Position numbers and translations under genes: made by a program
Assembly (NCBI GenBank): GCA_027625915.1
Contig: JANTQA010000020.1
Location: forward strand, 186,001-250,000
Source of the DNA: Anaeramoeba flamelloides
Lineage: Eukaryota; Metamonada; Anaeramoebidae
Reading direction: 5' to 3'
Length of the DNA stretch: 64,000 bases
The notes under the pieces: model-generated
Told to the model about the DNA's origin: nothing
The model's input: the letters and a program-made list of their open reading frames with translations, nothing else
Database searches by the model: none
Shown here: piece after piece, positions 1 to 11,500 of the stretch
How the letters are laid out: every line of letters starts with the position of its first letter
Numbering within the stretch: position 1 is the first letter of the stretch

Positions 1-1868
1 ATTGAAAATATGAAAGTGTTAATTTTCGCTATTGATTCTTTACAATTAGGCGAATTGAAGGGAGAATCAAAAACAATTGCAGACAAAATATTAGATATAA
101 AATTTAATTTTGACCTATCACCAAAACTTGCTGAGGAGTTAACAACTCTTTGGAACGATAAATTAATTCAAAGTGTGTATCAAAAACGTAATAAATTTCA
201 TATACCAGAAAGCATGAATTAGTAAGTATATAGAACTTTTTTTTTTATTTTTTGTTTAATTTTTCCTTTACTAATTTTATTATTTTAATTCTGATTCGAT
301 AATAGAAAACAAAAAATTATCATGAAAAAAAAAAATTTGATATTCATCGAATTAAAATTTGAAAATATATTAGTTTTATAATCATTTAAGGGGTGTTATT
401 CCTCTTATTTGCCTTTAATTATTTTTTTTTAATTTTTGTTTTGATTAAAAAATCAATAGATTTTTGAAACAAAAACAAAAAGTAAAAAAAAAAAAAAAAG
501 ACTATTAGATTTTCCATAATCCGAAAGAATAGAGTAAAATAAAATATTTTTTTCATATTCTTTTGAATTTTAGAAAATGACCATTAAAATTTTTTATATT
601 TTCAAGTTATTGAAAGAAAATTTTTGAATTTTCTTATTATTTCTAAAATATAAAAAAAAACGCTTAGGAACTTTTCCACATTTGACAGCACTCTACAGCA
701 CTTGTCATATTCCGAAACTTTTTTTTTTTTTACATTTTTAGGGGATTCGAATATATTTTTTTTCGCTAAGTGTTAATGAAGAGATTAAATTTAGTTAATA
801 ATTAATAATAAAACTATTATTATTTTTTTAAAATAATTAAAAAATTATTTTTTTTAATTCAGAAAGTCAGATTTTACAATATTTTACCTATACAGATAAG
901 GTTTTAGGAAAATTTGAAGCTATTTATAATTGAATTTATTTATTAAAAATTTTCTTATAAATTCTTTGAATTGAAATCATAAATATTTTTAATAATAAAA
1001 ACATTATATTGAAAAAAATTAAATCTTTTTTTTTTTTTTTTTTTTTTTTTCACTAATAATATATATCTGATCTAAAAATATAATATTATAAATATTTAAA
1101 TAGTTATTATAATAAACTTAAAACAATTGCAGATCCCAATTATCTCCCTTCAGATGAAGATATCTTACTTTGTAGAGTACGTACCTCAGGAATCAATCAA
1201 ACGAATTTTTCAATGGATGACTTTAAATTTACGTAAGTTTTTATTCTTTATCATCTGTGATTCCATTTAAAAAAAAAAAAAAAACAATTCAAGTTAATTT
1301 TTTTAATGTATATTAATGATAATTTAAAAAAAAAAAAACAATTTATATATGTATTCATATTCATTATAATTAATACAAATATATTATTAACAAAAGAATT
1401 ATTGATGTGGGTGGACAACGAAATGAAAGAAAAAAATGGATTTCCTGTTTTGAAGGAATCACAGCTTTATTATATATAAGTTCAATTAGTGAATATAACC
1501 AACAATTATTTGAAGATCAAAAAGTAAATCGAATGCATGAAAGCTTGTCCTTATATGAATCAACAATTAATTCAAAATGGTTCGAAAAGACCCCAATCAT
1601 TTTATTTTTAAACAAAATTGATCTATTTAAGGAAAAAATAAAAAAACATGATCTGAGTGTATGCTTTCCAGATTATAAAGATGGCTTAGATGAAAAAAAA
1701 TCAAGGGAATATATTAAAAATAAATTTATAGAAAAAAATTTAAATAAAAATAAAGAAGTATATTCACATTTTACTTGTGCAACAGATACTTCAAATATTA
1801 AATTTGTTTTTGAATCGATTAAGGATATAATTCTTTCGAATATGGTCAAAACTATTGGAAATTTATAA
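1..1868 (+). CDS. Heterotrimeric G-protein alpha subunit, 5' end missing
   Basis: Galpha binds GTP, couples membrane receptors to effectors and hydrolyses GTP. Coding pieces are 1-221, 867-895, 1133-1232 and 1398-1868. The window opens inside the gene, at a point near residue 95 of animal Galpha-i, so the P-loop (G1) exon lies outside. Visible marks are switch I (CRVRTSGI), switch II/G3 (DVGGQRNERKKW), G4 (FLNKIDLF) and G5 (TCATDTSNI). The stretch from the exon 1/2 joint to the PNYLP motif has exactly the spacing of animal Galpha-i. The protein ends VKTIGNL, slightly shorter than usual. Introns 1 and 3 start GTAAGT; their acceptors are AAAG. The second intron cannot be GT-AG and is listed separately. 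The family call is safe; the small exon 867-895 is less so. Confidence 0.9.
380..735. repeat. Palindrome array, cluster 1 (inside Galpha intron 1)
   Basis: This region holds degenerate copies of the hairpin modules seen elsewhere in the window: an A-type stem (long T tract, then ATTAAAAAATC-like loop, then A tract), half of a B-type stem (TTTTCCATAATCCGAAAG) and the GC-richer linker (ACAGCACTCTACAGCACTTG). It begins with an ATTCCTCTTATTTGCC-like edge that also precedes cluster 3 near 7715. Confidence 0.55.
896..1132 (+). other. Non-canonical intron (ATAAGG...TTGCAG) in the Galpha gene
   Basis: To keep the Galpha frame, residue D of the DPNYLP motif must join G895 to AT at 1133-1134. The intron then begins ATAAGG and ends TTGCAG. 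Using the nearby GT at 901 instead shifts the frame. The other two introns of this gene begin GTAAGT, so ATAAGG looks like a GTAAGG donor with its first G changed to A. The words CAGAT flank both sides, so the joint can slide by a few bases, but no slide gives GT-AG. This is either a real AT-AG intron or a base error or mutation. Confidence 0.5.
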
Positions 1869-3097
1869 ATTATTTTTATTTTGAAAAAAAAATCTTTAAA
1901 GTAATATAATGTATAAACTAATTAAATATTATAATTCTCTTAAAACCCAATAACTAACAAAATTTTATCATTTAACTATTTTTTGTGAAATCACATTTCT
2001 TTCTTTTTTTCTTTTTTCCTTGTGTACTTTAATTGAATATAAAATTAATTTTTTCAAGTATTTCTCTAAAAATAAAAAAATAAACTTAATGAATTTTTTA
2101 AATAATCTTTTTTTTTTTTTTTTTTTTTACTAATTTTTTTTTTTGTTTTAATTAAAACACTACATAAATAAATATATATAATTGAATGATAAATTATATG
2201 TGTTTAATATTTTAACTTATATCTGTTTTTTATGGAGTGTGGGTAATTAAATATAATTCCTTTGTTCGCGGGAGAGGAAATTTTAGGATTTTTTGATTAC
2301 GATTTCTAAAAAATATAGTACATAAATATTTTTTAAAATTAAGAAATATTACAATTTTAGAAAAAATAAAAACTAAAAAATGATTGAAATGTATTTGAAA
2401 GATTTTTTTTGAGTTATTTTTAAAAGTACTGACTAGGGGTTTTAATAGTGGTACTATACACATTCCAATTCTTACCAATTAGAGAATCGATATAATAATA
2501 GCTAAAAATTTTAGTCAAAAATACTTAAAAATAGCTGTATCAGAAAGAGGAATTTAAATTTATCCTTTAAATATTCCCGAATTCTTTAATTTGGTAAATA
2601 TGTAACTTTTTATTAATTACAAGATTTTTGTAAAAAGTAAAAAGAAAAAAAAAATATTTAATTGAATAAGAAATTGATTTTAAATGGAATTTTGAACCTT
2701 TTTAAATTATTATTATTTTTTTTTTTTTGTATTATTTCTTATTCTCCAAAGAATATAAATAATCTTAAAATTATATAGATAAATATTATTTATTTTAAAT
2801 TCTCAAAGAATTTCAAAAAATCTATTTAGTAAGAGTATTTTCCAGAAAGGAGTTTTTTTATAAAATAATAATCTCAAATCAAAGTTAAAATTTTGAGCAA
2901 AAAGTTATTTTTTGTTGAAATTTTCTAATATATATTAAAGTGTATGAGAGAGAAATTTTTCTATACACTATTTTTCAAAAATTTTGACTCACTTTACAAT
3001 GTTAATGGGATGTGTATTTGAGTGTTTATCTCTGTATTCTTAACAAAAAAATATTTTCAAATTTTTGGATCAGATTCATTTTTACGAATTTATCAAA

Positions 3098-3129
<32 letters not shown>

Positions 3130-3675
3130 TTTTTTTTTTATCTTTTTCTTTTTTTTTTTTTTTTTTTTTTTTTTTTCAATTTTTGTTTTTCTTTTTTTTT
3201 TTTAAATTTGTTTTTTTTTTTGTTTACTTTTTCTTTTTTTTTTTTTTTTTTATACTTTTTTTTTCAAAAGATCAAGTTGAAAAAAAAAAAGATCTTCGAA
3301 AAGACAAATAATCAAGAAGAATAATTTTGACTTTGTAATGTTTTTCTAAAAATATTTTAATTATTTGCAAAAAATATTCTTGTTAAACCTTTGTTTTGGT
3401 AAAATTTCAGTAATAAAAAATGGGTAATAATTATTTCAAAAATTCGGAAACACTTTTTTTTTATTTTTTGTTTTTTTTTTTTTCATTTTTAAAACAACAG
3501 GTTTTTTTATATTTAAAATGATTTAAAAGTGAATTACAAATCAGATTTGATTATTTGTTGTTCTTGAATACTTTAGTATATATTTTTTTTTTTTTCAATT
3601 TATTAATCCAAACGAATAACAATTTTTGAAAGGGTCTTTAAATAGATATTTTTTAGGAATTTACTGTCTATAATG

Positions 3676-3715
<40 letters not shown>

Positions 3716-4470
3716 TTTATCCATCCATGAAAAAAATTGTAAAATGGAAAACATTTATCAAATATATTTTAATTATAAAAACATTGGCAAAGGGAAATTG
3801 TTCAACTAATTTTCTACTTATCTTTAAAGATGGTCCGAATTAGAATTATTCAAACTGAATTAATGTTTACTATTGAAACCTTACAGCTTATTTGACATTA
3901 ATCCTCTCCAAAATATCCTAATTTTTTTCCTGAAATCAAATTTTGAGATTGAAAGAGATTTAAAAAAGTTAAGTATGAGAATATGAGAGAATATTTTGAA
4001 ATTTATGTTTCCTAAATTAATTAATATAACACATTTTTTGTGTAGTGTTATCAAAAACAAAATTTGACATAAAACGAAGATTTTGATTTATTAAGGTCAA
4101 CTTTTTTAGTGTGTTATTTGTTATTTTTTGTACCTTATTATGATTATTTTGCAGATTATATCTGATCATAAAGTATGTAAAGAAAAACTAGTACCATAAT
4201 AGTATATTTTTTAATAATTTGCTTTGACCTTAAAGTATGTGGTAATATCTATCTATTTGAAATAAATAGTAAAAAAAAACTTGATATTGTTTAATTAAAA
4301 TACTGGGGAATTTTTCAACAAATGGGGAAAAAATTTTCACTTCATTTTCATTGCTGCTTTTCAAAATGATAATCTAAAATTGCAACCTACTTTTAGAAAA
4401 TTCTAATTTTAAAAGAAAAATAAAATGGGAACGAAAATTAATTATCCATTCGTTATATAAATATAAGTAT
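1869..4470. other. Gene-poor AT-rich stretch downstream of Galpha
   Basis: I see no gene here. It holds homopolymer T and A runs, a strongly strand-biased pyrimidine tract at about 3100-3265, a (TA)n microsatellite at about 3680-3712, and near 2970-3010 a fragment matching the left end of the repeat family found at 13116 (TTCAAAAATTTTGACTCACT). Around 4310-4460 lies a degenerate copy of the small element family whose termini carry the word ATTTTCACTTCATTTTC. Confidence 0.6.
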
Positions 4471-4479
4471 TTTGAAAAT

Positions 4480-5045
4480 GATCAATTTTTTTTTTTTAAT
4501 TTTAAAGAAGTAAATCAATTTTTTTAAATTAAAAAAAAAAATGCCAGTTTTTTTGAATTCAAAAGAATTGAATTAAATATTAGATTTTTTTAATTCTTTT
4601 GAACTTTAGAAAAACTGGCATTTTTTTTTAATTTGAGAAACAAAAAGAAATATTAAGAAATTTTCTTTTTATTTCTTAAATTACAAAAAAAAAGTGCAAT
4701 TATTTTTCCCAGAATTCAAAAGAAAAAAGTAAAATATCGGATTTTACTCTATTGTTTTGAATTCTGGAAACCCACAGTTAATTTTTAATTAATTCTAGAA
4801 ATTAAAAAAGGTCTTGATTAAGTTTTCGAGAACTCAAAAAGAATAGAGTAAAATCTTAGAATTTTCCTTTTCTTTTGAATTCTGGAAAAGCTAGGTACTC
4901 TACAGTGCTCTATGACACTTAATGGTACTTTACAACAATTAACAGAATAGAGTAAAATCCATAGTTTCTTCTCTATTCTTTTGAATTCTGGAAAACCTAG
5001 GATACTCTACAGTACTTAACAGTACTTTACTAATTTCTAAAATTA
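4480..5045. repeat. Palindrome array, cluster 2
   Basis: Successive inverted repeats: a T/A-tract stem around ATGCCAG...CTGGCAT (about 4530-4625), then an A-type stem and B-type stems whose arms read TTCTTTTGAATTCTGGAAA and its complement. They are separated by the linker CTAGGTACTCTACAGTGCTC and close variants. The same modules occur at 7.7-8.6, 10.3-10.9, 20.1-20.5 and 41.8-42.1 kb. No coding capacity. Confidence 0.75.
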
Positions 5046-5309
5046 TATTTAGAAATTTCAATAAATTATCAGAGTTTTCTTTATCATTGATATTATATAA
5101 AGAAAAATAATCGTTCTTTATTTACTTGAATATCAAAGATATTAAACTATAAATTTTTTATTTATTTTATTTTTTTTAGTTATATTCTGAATTCCAAATT
5201 ATTCCATTTTTTTTTTATAGATGAGAAGCCCAAAAAAAAGATCGAGTTTTAATGTTAATTCTGAAATTAGGATTATAAAAAAAAGAATATCACCATCCAT
5301 ACAAAAACT

Positions 5310-5735
5310 TACAAGTCTTTTTGGAACTTTCAGACTGACAGTCTACAAGATTTCAGTTTCGGGTGTTCTTTCATATTTTTTCAAATTTCAAATACTTGAT
5401 AACAAACTTTTATAAGCAAAAAAAAGGGTAAAAATTAAAAGAATTAAAGATAACATTTTGAATTTAATTGAAATTTTTGAAAGTTATCCAAAAAAAATCT
5501 ATTTTGTTAACTCTCCTTACTTACCTTAAACTCTTTTTGTGAATACCAGAAAGCGCAAAGTTGTACAAATATCAAGTTTTTAACAGTTTCAATTGTAAAA
5601 ACTTTTAAATTTAAAGTTATTGAATTGTTGATATTGTAATTACCTTCGAAATTTTGAACAATTTCAAAAAAACAAAACTGTTGTGAAGTTTAAAAAGTGA
5701 CTGTAATTTTTGTGTCATTCTTGTTGTGTTCTAAT
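5310..5735 (+). repeat. Dispersed ~425 bp repeat, copy 1, just upstream of the RING/IBR-PARP gene
   Basis: About 425 bp that is clearly similar, in the same orientation, to 49447-49866. Shared words include AACTTTCAG[A/G]CTGACAGTC near the start and TGTG[T/C][C/T]ATTCTTGT near the end. The copy stops about 170 bp before the start codon at 5903. The other copy stops about 160 bp before the start codon of the bZIP gene. The short open frame at 5221-5415 that runs into it is part of the repeat and is not called as a gene. Confidence 0.75.
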
Positions 5736-5902
5736 TTTATTTTTATCATTTTTTTCTCTTATCTTTCTTGTAGTATTTTTTTTCGTCAAAACGAAACCTA
5801 AATTTTTTAAAACTGTTTTTTTGACGTGTTTTAAGACCACCTTTTCCTTTGAATTAAACCAACGAAAAAAAAAAAAAATAAAAAATAAACAAAACAGCCA
5901 CT

Positions 5903-8900
5903 ATGAGCAAAAAAGAATTAAGAAATGAAATCAAAGCAAAACTTGAGTCGATCGAATATATTGATGAAGAATTATTAAAATACTTTGATCAGGGTCTCTC
6001 ATTAAAACTGCTTGAGAACTCTTTACGGATCCTTCAAAAGCAAACAAATGAATTGGAGCGTATCAAAAACACAAAAAAATTTGAAATGGTCAACTCTTCA
6101 AAAAAAACGAATTTATTCCAAAATTCCAAACAAGACTTGCTAACGATTCAAAAGCACATTGGAAAGGAAACGGATCAACAGAAGAAATTTGAAAAGGAAA
6201 TCGAAACACAAAAAAAATTGTTAACCAATTTGGAAGACCAATCGCAGCTGCTCCGCAAAAAGAAACATTTAAACACCAAGATTCTGTGTGCGTTGTGCAA
6301 CACGCCAACATCGAGGAGACAAATCTTTTTAATTAACAGGCCCGACAAACTTGGTGAGAATCATTGTAACCACATGCTGTGTCGCGAGTGCGCACGGGTC
6401 GAATTAACACGCTGTGTCGCACAGAAGCAGCTAATGTCATGCCCCGTTTGTATGAATTCCTTTGTCGAAACACGGAGACTGCAGCTGATCGAAATCCCTG
6501 AAAAGCTTTTCGAGGACTACCAACTTATTGAAAGGCAATATCTCGAGCGTGTCGGGAAACGGTTTTCAATTTTTTGCAATAACCCCAGGTGTCGAAAAGA
6601 AGTGCAATATAATACCGATTCATCTGTGCAGTCGTGTAGGTATTGTGGTAAAATTTTTGAAAAAGATTTAGTAGAATTAATGCTAGCTAGCCACAAACAG
6701 AAAATTGAAGGAAATTGGCCCTTTAGAGTCTTTGCTGGGAAAAAGTGGATCGACGCACAGAATCAAAGTTTTTATTTTCCAATTTTACACATTTTTTTTC
6801 TTCAATTTACACATTTTTTCGTTTTTTTTTAATTTCTTTTTTTTTTCCTTTTTTGATTTCTATTTTTGTCTTAATTCCTATTGACAATCGTACATTTAAA
6901 AAAAATTTAGAGGAGAAATTTAAGACTTACAAACTTCGGCCAAAATCAAAAGATTATAGAAGGGTACTTGCATACTTTGATGAGTCTTGGGAAAATAACG
7001 AGATGCAAAATATACGGGAGAAATTAAATGTCCAAAATGTTGTCTTAATGATGAACAAAGAGCTCACCCAAAAGTATAATGAAATGGAACAACAAATATC
7101 CAATCATCGTTTTGGTGTTGTCAATGAAAGAATGCTATGGTCTGCTTCTATTTCTAAATGTGAATTTAAAAAAAAATTAAATTGTAAAATTACGAACTGT
7201 TCTTCTTGTTCAATTGCTAAAGGTTTGTCTTTTGGTTTTTTTATCATATTTTTTTTTTTTAAAATATCACAGAGAGAGATTATTTGATTTAATAATTTTT
7301 TTTTTTTTTATTTGTTGTGTTTTGTTTCATCTGAATTTTTTGCAAACACTCATTTGAAAATAAATAATGAATTAACATAATACCGACTAGATAATAAATT
7401 TAAAGTTTTTGACCAAGTTTTATGTGTAAAAAACAAGAAATTTATTGTAAAGTCATTATCCAATCAACAAATGAAAAATTTTATTTCAAGTTCACAATAT
7501 TTTATTGTAATCACTATTAGTTGAAAAAACACCATATGATCCTTACAAAATCAATTAGTAATGATATTTTTCGAAATTTGATAAAGATCTTCATTCTTGA
7601 ACTTTGAGATAAAATTTTAATGAGAGCAATTTGATGCAAACAGTATTAAAAATAATATGTTTTTTCATTGTCAAAAAAAGTTAAAAATTTAATTATTATG
7701 GAACGGAGGAGTTTTTAATTCCTCTTGTTTGCCGTTAGGTTTTTTTTAATTTCAGAATAAAACAATTTTTTAGAAATTTTCTCTTTATTTCTCAAATTAA
7801 AAAAAAAACGCAGTTAGGTTTTCCAGAATTTAAAAGAATTGGGTAAAATCAAAGATTTTTCTCCATTATTTTTAATTCTGGAAAAGCTAGGCACTTGACG
7901 GACACTTTCGTTAGCTTTTCCAGAATTTAAAAGAATTGAGTAAAATCTTTGATTTTTCTCTATTCTTTTGAATTCTGGAAAACCTAGGCACTGGAGGCAC
8001 TATACTGCACTTTCACATTAGCTTTTCTTGAGTTTTCTATTTATTTGGAAAATCAATAGTTTTTCGTTAGGTTTTTTTGAGCTTTTCTATTTTATATGTG
8101 AAGTGTTCTAGGTTTTTTTTACTTTTTGAAATAAACAGAAAATTTTAATAAATTTTCCGTTTATTTCAAAAATTAAAAAAAACCGAACGAAAATCAATAG
8201 ATTTTCCATATAAAATAGAAAACCACAAAAAAACCTAGAACACTTCACAAATAAAATAGAAAACCCAGAAAAAAACTAGAACACTTAACAGATAAAACAT
8301 AAAACCTCAAGAAAATCGCTTTTAGTTTTTCCTGAATTTAAAAGAATAGAGTAAAACCAGAGATTTTTCTCAATTTTTTTGAATTCAGGAAAACCCAGTC
8401 ACTCTACAGCACCCTATGACACTTAAATTTCGGTTTTTTTTTTAATTTTTAAGAATTGAGTAGAATAAAAGATTTTTCTCAATTCTTTTGAATTCTGGAA
8501 AAGCGCCATTAGGTTTTTTTTTAAAATTTAGAAATAAAAAGAAAATTTCAAAAATTTTCTTTTATTTTCTCAAACATAAAAAAAGAACCTAGGTACTCTA
8601 CATAACTTGGCAGTCATCCACTACACTCTACGAATGCCTAATTTTTTATTTAGAAATTGTTTTAAATATTAATAATAAAGTTTTCTTTTTCCAAAATTAT
8701 TTCTCTCTTAAATTTTCAAATGCTATTTATTGAATATACAACCTAACCTAATCATTTTCTTATTATTTGTAAAATTATGTATTTATTAAAAATTAGATGG
8801 TTTTAAAATACCAAAAAAACTCAAGTCATCACCTTTAGTATGGAGCGATTTTGGAAATGGATTATATTTTCATGGCGAATCATCACAATGTTTCAAACCA

Positions 8901-9155
8901 TTTTTCAATACGGAAAAAGAGCTAAAAGATAAAATAAGAATTGTATTTTTCTTATCTCGTGTTGTTTGTGGAAGAGAAAAACGTTTAAAAGAACCACATC
9001 AAGATTTTATATCTATTATAAATTCTGGCTTTTATGATTCAATCCATGGATTAAAGGGGACACAATTAAATCATAATTCATATACAGTTTATAATAGAGA
9101 TTTAACGTTGCCTGTTTATGCAGTTTTATGTGAATATCGAATAAATCAAGATTAA
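5903..9155 (+). CDS. RING/IBR-like zinc protein fused to a PARP-type ADP-ribosyltransferase domain
   Basis: Three exons, 5903-6767, 6911-7222 and 8797-9155, phases matching, giving 511 residues. After a helical N-terminus (to about 120) comes a complete C3HC4 RING: C129, C132, C155, H157, C160, C163, C180, C183. A second four-cysteine module follows (C225, C230, C245, C248), resembling the IBR domain of RBR ubiquitin ligases. Residues ~300-511 match the PARP catalytic fold: NERMLW near 368, FGNGLYFH, FFLSRV, GFYDSIHG and YTVYN...LPVY. Of the H-Y-E triad only Tyr is kept; the His site reads WSAS and the Glu site NSY. I infer E3 ubiquitin ligase activity plus a probably altered or inactive ADP-ribosyl domain. 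Intron 2 (1.57 kb) carries palindrome cluster 3. The introns begin GTTTTT and GTTTGT. Confidence 0.85.
7690..8690. repeat. Palindrome array, cluster 3 (largest), inside intron 2 of the RING/IBR-PARP gene
   Basis: About ten hairpin modules in a row. Order by eye: A stem at ~7734-7811; B stems at ~7820-7883 and ~7914-7985; a C stem (GAGTTTTCTATTTATTTGG type); a large palindrome centred near 8148 with an A stem inside two C arms; further C half-stems; B stems at ~8330-8395 and ~8440-8505; a final A stem at ~8510-8585. The linker CTCTACAGCAC, or CACTTGACGGACAC, sits between modules. No protein is encoded. Transcription of the gene would give a long chain of RNA hairpins in the intron. Confidence 0.8.
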
Positions 9156-9944
9156 TATTTTGAATAAAAAAAGCCTTTGGAAACAAATTTTTAAATTTAT
9201 TTATCAACAACAATCTACCAGAAATTGGATTATTATATTTTTAATAACAAACAAACAAAACAAAAACAAAAAAAAAAAAACAGAAATATCAAATATAAAT
9301 ACAATTATAAGTTAAATTATTGATTGTTGGACTTTATATTTATTTCTTTATTTTTTTCATTTTTTCCTATATTAGCTCTTTTCACTTTCAATTTTTAAAT
9401 TCAATTAAATTTAATTTATATTTTAAATTTTACTTTTTGTTAATTAATGTTCTATTTTTTTTTTTACTTTATCAGTAAATTTTTCAAGAATCTTTATTTT
9501 TCCTTAACTAAAATAAATAAGACGATTTGAACAACAGTATTGTTTTAATATTGATAAAAGTATATATTTGTGAGAAATAATTGGTTATTAAAATTTAAAA
9601 TAATTCAATTCTTATTTGGAAAAATCAATTCTAACTTTATATAAAAATTTTGTATTGAAACGATCAAAAATTTTAAATAATCAACAAAGAGTAAAATGAA
9701 TAGTTTTGTGATTATACCAAGTGAAAATAAAAAAATTTTAGACAAAAGTACTGCTTGGATTAACTATGGGAATTGTTCGAAAGTTCTTTAATAGGACAAT
9801 TTAGTCATTTAATCAGATATTTTTGTTTAACACAATTGAAATGTTAATGTAAAATGATTAATTAAGTTTAAAAGGGGTTATTTTGAATTACCTTAAAAAA
9901 ACTCAAATTGCTTTATGTTTGGTAAAGTAAATAGAAAGTGTTTC
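9156..9944. other. AT-rich gap after the RING/IBR-PARP gene
   Basis: I see no gene or clear repeat. It should contain the 3' end of the transcript. A short perfect hairpin (GAAAGTGTTTCAAAACACTTTC) lies at about 9935-9957, at the border of the next element. Confidence 0.5.
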
Positions 9945-11215
9945 AAAACACTTTCATGAAAAAATTTTTTCAAAATAAAATTAAATATTTGCTAATTTTA
10001 CCCTTTTTAATAACTTCAATTAGAATAAACATTATTGGTTAATAAATGATCTTTGATCAAAAAATTTTTTTAAAGATATTTTATACAAATTAAGATTCGA
10101 AAATCCAATTTTCCAGGTTCTATTAATATTTTTTTGAAATTTAATAGTCAAAAATTTGAAAATTTTTTTCTTCACGGCTAAGAGGTCATTTTTTTATATC
10201 TTAATAGTATTTTAAATCTGATGAATATCTTTCAAATAGGGAATCAATTATTTTGACTATTAAAGAATTATTTGTTCTTTTAAATTGGAAAAAATATTTT
10301 TTCTTTGATTTGCCGTTAGGTTTTTTTTACTTTTCAAAATAAACAGAAAATTTTAGAAATTTTCAGTTTATTCCAAAAGTAAAAAAAACCTAGGACACTT
10401 TCGTTAGGTTTTCGAGAATTTAAAAGAATCAAGTAATATCTAGATGATTTTTCTCTAATCTTTTGAATTCTGGAAAAATGTCGTTATCTTTTCTTGAGTT
10501 TTCTGTTTATTAGGAAAATCGATAGATTTTCGTTAGGTTTTTTTGAGTTTTCTATTTATTTAGAAAATCAATAGATTTTCTGAATAAAATAGAAAACCTC
10601 AAAAAAACCTAGAACACTTGTAAAATAAAACAGAAAACCCTAAGAAAACTGTTGTTATGTTTTTTTTTACCTTTTATAATAAAAAGAAAAGTTAATTACA
10701 GTCAGTTTGTGCCTTAAAAGTGAAACTGACTGTAAATATTCTTTTCATTTCAAAAATTAACAAAAATTAGTCACTCTACGGCACTTGACGGACACTTCCG
10801 TTAAGTTTTTTTTAATTTTTTTAATAAACAGAAAATTTAATAAATTTTCAGTTAATTACAAAAAGTAAAAAAAAAAAACTCTAGTAAACTCACAATATTT
10901 ATCATCAGTTATTTTTTTCTGTGTTTGAGTTTTTTTAAATGATACAAGTGTTTTCAAAACTATTAGTTAATATCTCTTCCAAAAAATATCCTAAAGTCGA
11001 ATTTAAAGAAAATTCATTGTCACGTCCCTTTCAAAAACAAATTACCCCAATCTATACAGTTTTTTCTAGACTATAAAATTTTAAAAAATGTAGTACTATT
11101 AATAATAATAAATACAACATCCTGACGATTTTTAAGAACTGTAATGTTGATTATATTATGAATAAACTTGATTAACAAGTGTGAAAAGATAATTGAAATT
11201 GTAATTTTTTCTAAC
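9945..11215 (-). mobile_element. Composite repeat element with palindromic core, copy 1
   Basis: Reverse-complement of the elements at 41.46-42.41 and 19.8-20.85 kb. One flank (9945-10315) matches 42065-42405, for example GGGTAAAATTAGCAAATATT read on the minus strand. The core (10316-10880) is an array of A, B and C hairpins. The other flank (10881-11215) matches 41460-41795, sharing TTGATTAACAAGTGTGAAA-like and GATATTAACTAATGGTTTTG-like words. It encodes no protein, and I saw no clear terminal inverted repeat, so its class is unknown. Confidence 0.7.
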
Positions 11216-11500
11216 TTTTTTTTTTTCGATTTTATTTTTTCTTACTTGTGAAGGTATGAAAAAAAAAACACATCTCATCACGTATTTAGAATAATGCCAC
11301 AGTTCTCTAATTATTTAAAATTTTTTAAGCCGTATAATATATTTTAAACTCTTTACAAAACAATTTCAAAGATATTTTTAACTCTAACAATATAATCTAA
11401 CAAAATTAAATTCTTTTTTTTTATTTGAAAACAAAAAATCCCAATTTGATTAATTTTATTAAAAATTGCTATATATTCTCTATTTTACATTTTTAAAACC

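Noticed and set aside
3012-3324. Overlapping Phe-rich open frames
   Set aside because: They are translations of a poly-T/CTTTTT tract, with no protein-like composition and no homology.
5221-5415. 64-residue open frame before the RING/IBR-PARP gene
   Set aside because: Most of it lies in the dispersed repeat that is also at 49447-49866, where the frame is not kept.
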